Below, in pieces: positions 8,271 through 11,677 of a stretch of 11,677 bases of DNA (position 1 is its first letter; the number at the start of each line of letters is the position of its first letter). The stretch is from Pseudomonadota bacterium (GTDB taxonomy: Bacteria > Desulfobacterota > Desulfobulbia > Desulfobulbales > Desulfocapsaceae). The position numbers and the translations under genes are program-made. Where the stretch lies: assembly GCA_023412495.1 (NCBI GenBank), contig JAEYNP010000003.1, forward strand, positions 1 through 11,677. Reading direction: 5' to 3'. The notes under the pieces were generated by a model. That model had not been told where the DNA came from. It did no database searches and saw nothing but the letters and a program-made list of their open reading frames with translations.

Positions 8271-9500
8271 ATGGCTAACAACAGGGCTCTGCGAGTCGTT
8301 GAAACCGTTATCGCGCGAGGGAACTGTTCGGGCTGCGGTGCGTGCGCGGCGCTGCTCGATGGGCTCGAGATGGGGCGTGACGCGACGGGCTTCAACCGTC
8401 CGATCCGGCGTGCCGGTGACTCCCGCCCGCCATCCCGCCAGGTTTCGGCCGCAGAGATGAGGGAGATCTGCCCTGGCGCGACTACGCGGGCGGTTCATGC
8501 CCCGGGTGTCCCGCGTCATGCCTTCCTCGGTCCGGTTGTTGGCGCGTGGGAAGCGTGGGCTTCGGATCCCGGAGTCCGTTCGTCTGGCAGCAGCGGGGGA
8601 GTCCTGACTGCACTCGTAGAGTGGCTCTTGGAGAATGACGCGGCCGACGTGGCCGTGGGTGCGGCGGCGGATCCACAGGACCCCGCTGCGACAATCACCG
8701 TTGTGCGACGTAAGGGTTCCACGTTCCTTGATACAGCTGGTTCGCGCTACGGTCCGGCTTCGAATGCCGAGGCGCAGGAGGCGTACCGCCCACGGGCCGT
8801 CTTCGTTGGCAAGCCCTGCGAGTCGTACGCCGTGAGGAGTGCTCTCCGGGAACGGGCCGTCGAGGACCAACCGCTGTTGCTGTCCTTCTTCTGCGCGGGC
8901 GTCCCGAGCCAAGAGGCGACTACGGCGCTCGTTCGCCAACTTGGGCTAGGGGATGCGCCGATTCAGTCTCTGCGCTATAGAGGCAATGGATGGCCCGGGT
9001 TGTTCACCGTCGACGACGTTGCCGGACGCCGGGCATCGGTCTCCTATGAGGAGTCGTGGGGCGAACACCTGGGGAGGCGGCTCCAATGGCGCTGCAAAAT
9101 CTGCCCGGACGGTGTGGGAGAGTCTGCGGATATTGCGGCGGGTGACTTCTGGTATGCCGGCGACGATGGGCGGCCCGCTTTCGCTGAGCGGCCTGGCAGG
9201 AGCGCCCTGGTGGCGCGGACCGCGCGCGGCCGTGCTGTCATCGAGCAAGCGATCCGTGCCGGGGTGATTGTGGCCGAGACGGTCAGTCCGGACTCGATTG
9301 CGGCCGTCCAGCCCTATCAAGTGCGCCGCCGCCAAACCCTCGCGGGACGTCTGGTTGGGTCGGCTCTGGCGGGTCGGCGGCCCCCGACTTACCGCGGGTT
9401 CTCGCTGATCCGTCTGAGCTTCGCAGCACCTCTGCGCACGCTCCATGCACTCATCGGGGGTCTTGCTCGGGGCTTCACTGGCGGTGGGCGCAGTGGGTAG
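8271..9500 (+). CDS. Coenzyme F420 hydrogenase/dehydrogenase beta-subunit-like protein (FrhB/FdhB family)
   Basis: 409 residues. An N-terminal ferredoxin-like cluster site has C19, C22 and C25 in CSGCGAC and C67 in EICPG. It is followed by the SSGSSGGVLTALVEWLL segment (104-120) typical of the FrhB N-terminal domain. The C-terminal domain has GKPCESYAVRSAL (180-192), a lone C208 in FFCAG, and C275/C278 in CKICPDG leading to ADIAAGDFW (286-294). Characterised relatives bind FAD and [4Fe-4S] and oxidise or reduce F420. Homologues recur in surface-polysaccharide loci next to pyruvyl transferases, with unknown role. The ATG starts three bases after the upstream TAA. No alpha, gamma or other hydrogenase subunit is nearby, so a stand-alone redox function in polymer modification is inferred. 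It could use another flavin or ferredoxin instead of F420. Confidence 0.88.
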   Translation: MANNRALRVVETVIARGNCSGCGACAALLDGLEMGRDATGFNRPIRRAGDSRPPSRQVSAAEMREICPGATTRAVHAPGVPRHAFLGPVVGAWEAWASDPGVRSSGSSGGVLTALVEWLLENDAADVAVGAAADPQDPAATITVVRRKGSTFLDTAGSRYGPASNAEAQEAYRPRAVFVGKPCESYAVRSALRERAVEDQPLLLSFFCAGVPSQEATTALVRQLGLGDAPIQSLRYRGNGWPGLFTVDDVAGRRASVSYEESWGEHLGRRLQWRCKICPDGVGESADIAAGDFWYAGDDGRPAFAERPGRSALVARTARGRAVIEQAIRAGVIVAETVSPDSIAAVQPYQVRRRQTLAGRLVGSALAGRRPPTYRGFSLIRLSFAAPLRTLHALIGGLARGFTGGGRSG

Positions 9501-9647
9501 ACCGTGCGGCGCAGGGAGCCTGCTGTTCGCCTTGACGGTCTTTCATCCGAGCGATCGCCCGCTGCGGCCACGTCGCCCGGCTTTGCGTTCCGGAGGCGGC
9601 AAGGCGGGCGGAAGCGCTGGGCGAGCACAGTCGGCGGGTGGCGGCGA
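9501..9647 (+). other. Unusually wide 147-base gap before the flippase start
   Basis: All other junctions from 1201 to 9500 overlap or leave at most five bases. An upstream extension of the flippase frame (GTG 9504) would code 48 Arg/Ser/Gly-rich residues with no family resemblance, so I treat this as non-coding. A TTGACG hexamer at 9532-9537 has no acceptable -10 at 16-18 bases. No hairpin or repeat stands out. Confidence 0.5.
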
Positions 9648-10934
9648 GTGAACAAGGCGGACGCGGCCAGGCAAGACACAGGTGCTGGGTCGATCGTTAT
9701 GTCGCGCATCGCATCGCTTGCGTTCGCCCTCGTGACGGCACCCTTGCTAGCTCGCTCGCTAGGACCGGAGGGGCGAGGCGTGGCGGCCTCGTTACTCGCC
9801 GCGCTGGCATTGGCACCCCTCTTCCTGGGCTTCGGCATACCCATGGCGGTCCGCCGTCAGGCCGCGGGAGGCGCCGCGGAGGACGTCTTGCGAGCGTCGC
9901 GCACCCTGATCTGGCCGATGGGCTTCGTCGCTGTTGGGCTGGGGGCTGGGGCCGCGCTATGGCTTCTTCCGCGCTATGGAGCGCCCGTTCAACTGATGTT
10001 CGTCGTTGCGATGCTGACCACCCCAGCATTCGTATGGGTGCTGTGCGATCAGAGCTACTTGATCGTGAAGGGTAGGTATCGCAACGTCGCCTACCTGCAG
10101 TTGACCCAACCGGGCGTCAATGCTCTATCGATTGCATCAGGTGCCCTTCTCGGTCGGCTGACGGTGGAATGGGCGCTTGCCTCATACTCGATCGCCACTA
10201 TTTGCGCGGCCTTAGCATCGTCGCTGTTGGCGGGCGTCTCGGTGCGAGGCACCCGAATCGCGGTCACGCCGCTGGTGAGGGAAGGCTTGACTTATGCGGG
10301 GAGCCAGCTAGCGGAGGCCGCGGGCAACAGGCTAGATCAGGTCCTTGCGGTGTCAATCATCGGCGCAACACAAGCAGGCTATTACGCCGTAGCTGTGGCG
10401 ATTGCCGCGATTCCGGTCAGTTTCGGTCACGCGATCGGCGCTGCCTTGTTTCGTGATCTCGCATCGAGCGGTAGTCGCGCGCGCGGGGCTCAGGCGCGCG
10501 CACTACGCCTGGGGATGATTTCAGGCGTCATCGTCGGAGGGGGCTTGGCGGCACTCAGCTCGTGGGCTGTGCCTGTGGTCTTTGGCTCCGAGTTTCGCGG
10601 CGCGGCGCCAAGTGTCCTTCTTCTTCTGTGTTCTGCTCCGGCGACAGTCGGCGGCTATGTGGCTACGATTGCGCTCGCGGCGCAGAACCGCGGTGCAGAA
10701 ATGACCGTTGCGCAGGCCCTGGGTCTAGTTGTTGGCATTGCGCTCCTCTACATCCTTGGGTCACGGCTTGGGGCGATAGGGGCCGCAGCGGCCTCCGTCG
10801 TCGGCTACTGGAGTGCAATGGCCATTGCGGTCGCTCGTCTGCGCACGTCGGTGCGGTCGCTCTTGCTGGGCACGCGCGACGTTCGTGATCTTGTCGGTGT
10901 CCTGCTTGGGCGACGTTCTCGCGGTCTGCGGTGA
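9648..10934 (+). CDS. wzx: Wzx-type flippase (MATE/MOP superfamily oligosaccharide exporter)
   Basis: Flips the undecaprenyl-linked repeat unit across the membrane. 428 residues from GTG 9648, with about 12 hydrophobic segments. The N-terminus GAGSIVMSRIASLAFALVTA followed by LLARSLGPEGRGV matches the family start ('..ARlLGpegrG'), and NRLDQVLAVSIIGATQAGYY (227-246) matches the mid-protein region of polysaccharide exporters. Start choice: GTG 9504 adds 48 implausible residues, and ATG 9699 would cut into the conserved first helix. GTG 9648 lies in a GAGTGA context like the other starts, but with only a weak GGGTGG upstream. A TTA codon lies at 10212-10214. The protein ends in a basic tail. 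Role is firm at the family level; substrate is the locus-specific repeat. Confidence 0.88.
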   Translation: MNKADAARQDTGAGSIVMSRIASLAFALVTAPLLARSLGPEGRGVAASLLAALALAPLFLGFGIPMAVRRQAAGGAAEDVLRASRTLIWPMGFVAVGLGAGAALWLLPRYGAPVQLMFVVAMLTTPAFVWVLCDQSYLIVKGRYRNVAYLQLTQPGVNALSIASGALLGRLTVEWALASYSIATICAALASSLLAGVSVRGTRIAVTPLVREGLTYAGSQLAEAAGNRLDQVLAVSIIGATQAGYYAVAVAIAAIPVSFGHAIGAALFRDLASSGSRARGAQARALRLGMISGVIVGGGLAALSSWAVPVVFGSEFRGAAPSVLLLLCSAPATVGGYVATIALAAQNRGAEMTVAQALGLVVGIALLYILGSRLGAIGAAAASVVGYWSAMAIAVARLRTSVRSLLLGTRDVRDLVGVLLGRRSRGLR

Positions 10935-10940
10935 GCTGCG

Positions 10941-10950
10941 AGGGGAGGGA
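10941..10950 (+). promoter_or_regulatory. Strong ribosome binding site of the CAP lipoprotein gene
   Basis: The purine run AGGGGAGGGA ends three bases before ATG 10954. Its strength, the 19-base gap after the flippase stop and the return to high-GC codon use suggest that this gene is expressed on its own account, although no promoter fits in the gap. Confidence 0.5.
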
Positions 10951-10953
10951 TAG

Positions 10954-11436
10954 ATGTCGTTCGAAAGGCACCGTCACCGGGCGCGAGCCGTCGCCCTGGT
11001 GCTCGCTGCATCAGGCCTTGCTTTCGCGGGCTGCGTGAGTTCGCGTGAGCGCGATTCTTCTCCGCCGTCGGACCCGTACACCTACGCCGCTGACCTCGAG
11101 GCCGGCGTGAACGAGGCGCGCGTCGCTGAGGGGCTCCCGGAGCTCGTGCACGCGGACTGTGCCGTGGACGCCGCGGCGGGGCGCGCCGCCGACCTCGTCG
11201 GGAAGCCGGACCTCCCGCACGCGCCGATGAACGCCGTCCTGCAGGAGTGCGGCGTCGGGGTGGCGGGGGAGAACCTGAGCCGGGCGACCGTGCCGGCCGA
11301 CGCCGTCGTCGACGCGTGGCTCGCCTCGCCCGGGCACCGTTCGAACATCCTCGACCCCGACTTCACGTCGGGCGGCGTCGCGTGCGTCCAGGAGGGCGAC
11401 GCGCTGGTGTGTTCGCACGTCTTCCTCGGGGAGTAG
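10954..11436 (+). CDS. Small CAP-domain (SCP/PR1-like) secreted lipoprotein
   Basis: 160 residues. A basic N-region (RHRHRARA) and a hydrophobic stretch (about 12-25) end in LAFAGC with C27, read as a lipobox although Phe at -3 is atypical (Leu/Val/Ile is usual). An exported lipoprotein or a plain signal peptide are both possible. A short hydrophilic linker (28-41) precedes a compact CAP domain: YAADLEAGVNEARVAEGLPEL at 44-64 (helix 1), H89, GENLSR at 105-110 with E106, AWLASPGHRSNILDPDFTSG at 121-140 with H128, and CSHVFLGE at 153-160. C69, C99, C144 and C153 could form two disulfides. The molecular activity of bacterial CAP proteins is mostly unknown. It has strongly GC-ending codons, unlike the upstream genes, and may lie outside the polymer operon proper. 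Confidence 0.85.
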   Translation: MSFERHRHRARAVALVLAASGLAFAGCVSSRERDSSPPSDPYTYAADLEAGVNEARVAEGLPELVHADCAVDAAAGRAADLVGKPDLPHAPMNAVLQECGVGVAGENLSRATVPADAVVDAWLASPGHRSNILDPDFTSGGVACVQEGDALVCSHVFLGE

Positions 11437-11442
11437 CCGACA

Positions 11443-11467
11443 GGGGCCACCCCGCGGGCCTCATCAC

Positions 11468-11475
<8 letters not shown>
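11443..11475 (+). terminator. Possible terminator after the CAP gene (two small hairpins)
   Basis: GGGG-CCA-CCCC (11443-11453) and GGG(C)CTCA-TCACG-TGAGCCC (11456-11475, one bulged C) follow the CAP stop closely. Only TT follows, with no U-tract, so termination is a guess. Confidence 0.25.

Positions 11476-11677
<202 letters not shown>

Noticed and set aside
8082..8939. Minus-strand open frame of 285 codons under the FrhB-like gene
   Set aside because: Arg-rich composition without motifs, opposite an intact cysteine-cluster protein.
9532..9537. TTGACG as -35 of an internal promoter before wzx
   Set aside because: No TANNNT-like hexamer at 16-18 bases downstream; a single six-base match is expected by chance.
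9504..9647. N-terminal extension of the flippase from GTG 9504
   Set aside because: The 48 extra residues are Arg/Ser/Gly-rich and unlike the short cytoplasmic start of Wzx proteins; GTG 9648 fits the family.

Overview
The window is very GC-rich DNA, with GTG starts, tightly packed genes and GC-biased third codon positions. This suggests a high-GC actinobacterium. The S-layer-homology (SLH) remnant and the small CAP-domain lipoprotein at the right edge would fit Micrococcales (Cellulomonas/Microbacterium-like), but that placement is inference. The content is a near-complete Wzx/Wzy-dependent exopolysaccharide or capsule locus.

Layout. Positions 1-938 (minus strand, cut by the window edge) hold the N-terminal 312 residues of a Wzz-type chain-length regulator fused to a BY-type (CpsD-like) autokinase. 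A 262-base divergent intergenic region (939-1200) separates it from a rightward operon and carries a LacI-operator-like dyad. The rightward genes are: the initiating sugar-phosphate transferase (1201-2694), two GT4 glycosyltransferases (2695-3822 and 3819-4814), a GT2 rhamnosyltransferase-like enzyme (4811-5686), a Wzy-type polymerase (about 5692-7143), a polysaccharide pyruvyl transferase family protein (7140-8267), an F420-hydrogenase beta-subunit-like iron-sulfur flavoprotein (8271-9500), and a Wzx flippase (best start 9648, to 10934). A CAP-domain lipoprotein (10954-11436) follows. The last ~200 bases hold a short SLH-domain coding fragment that runs into a 39-base poly-G run, almost certainly a sequencing or assembly artefact at a contig end.

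How it works together (inference from families). The 1201 gene product loads the first sugar-1-phosphate on undecaprenyl phosphate. The three glycosyltransferases extend it, giving a repeat of roughly four sugars if each acts once. The pyruvyl transferase may add a ketal pyruvate, and the FrhB-like protein may perform an unknown redox step. Wzx flips the unit, Wzy polymerises it, and the divergent Wzz/kinase sets chain length. No nucleotide-sugar synthesis genes are in the window. Most junctions use a GTGA start/stop overlap, so translation is probably coupled. The central genes (~4.3-10.3 kb) use more A/T-ending codons, including at least six TTA, than the flanking genes, which fits a variable serotype-like cassette. 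The pyruvyl transferase / FrhB-like pair is the least understood part; I see no wholly new system here.
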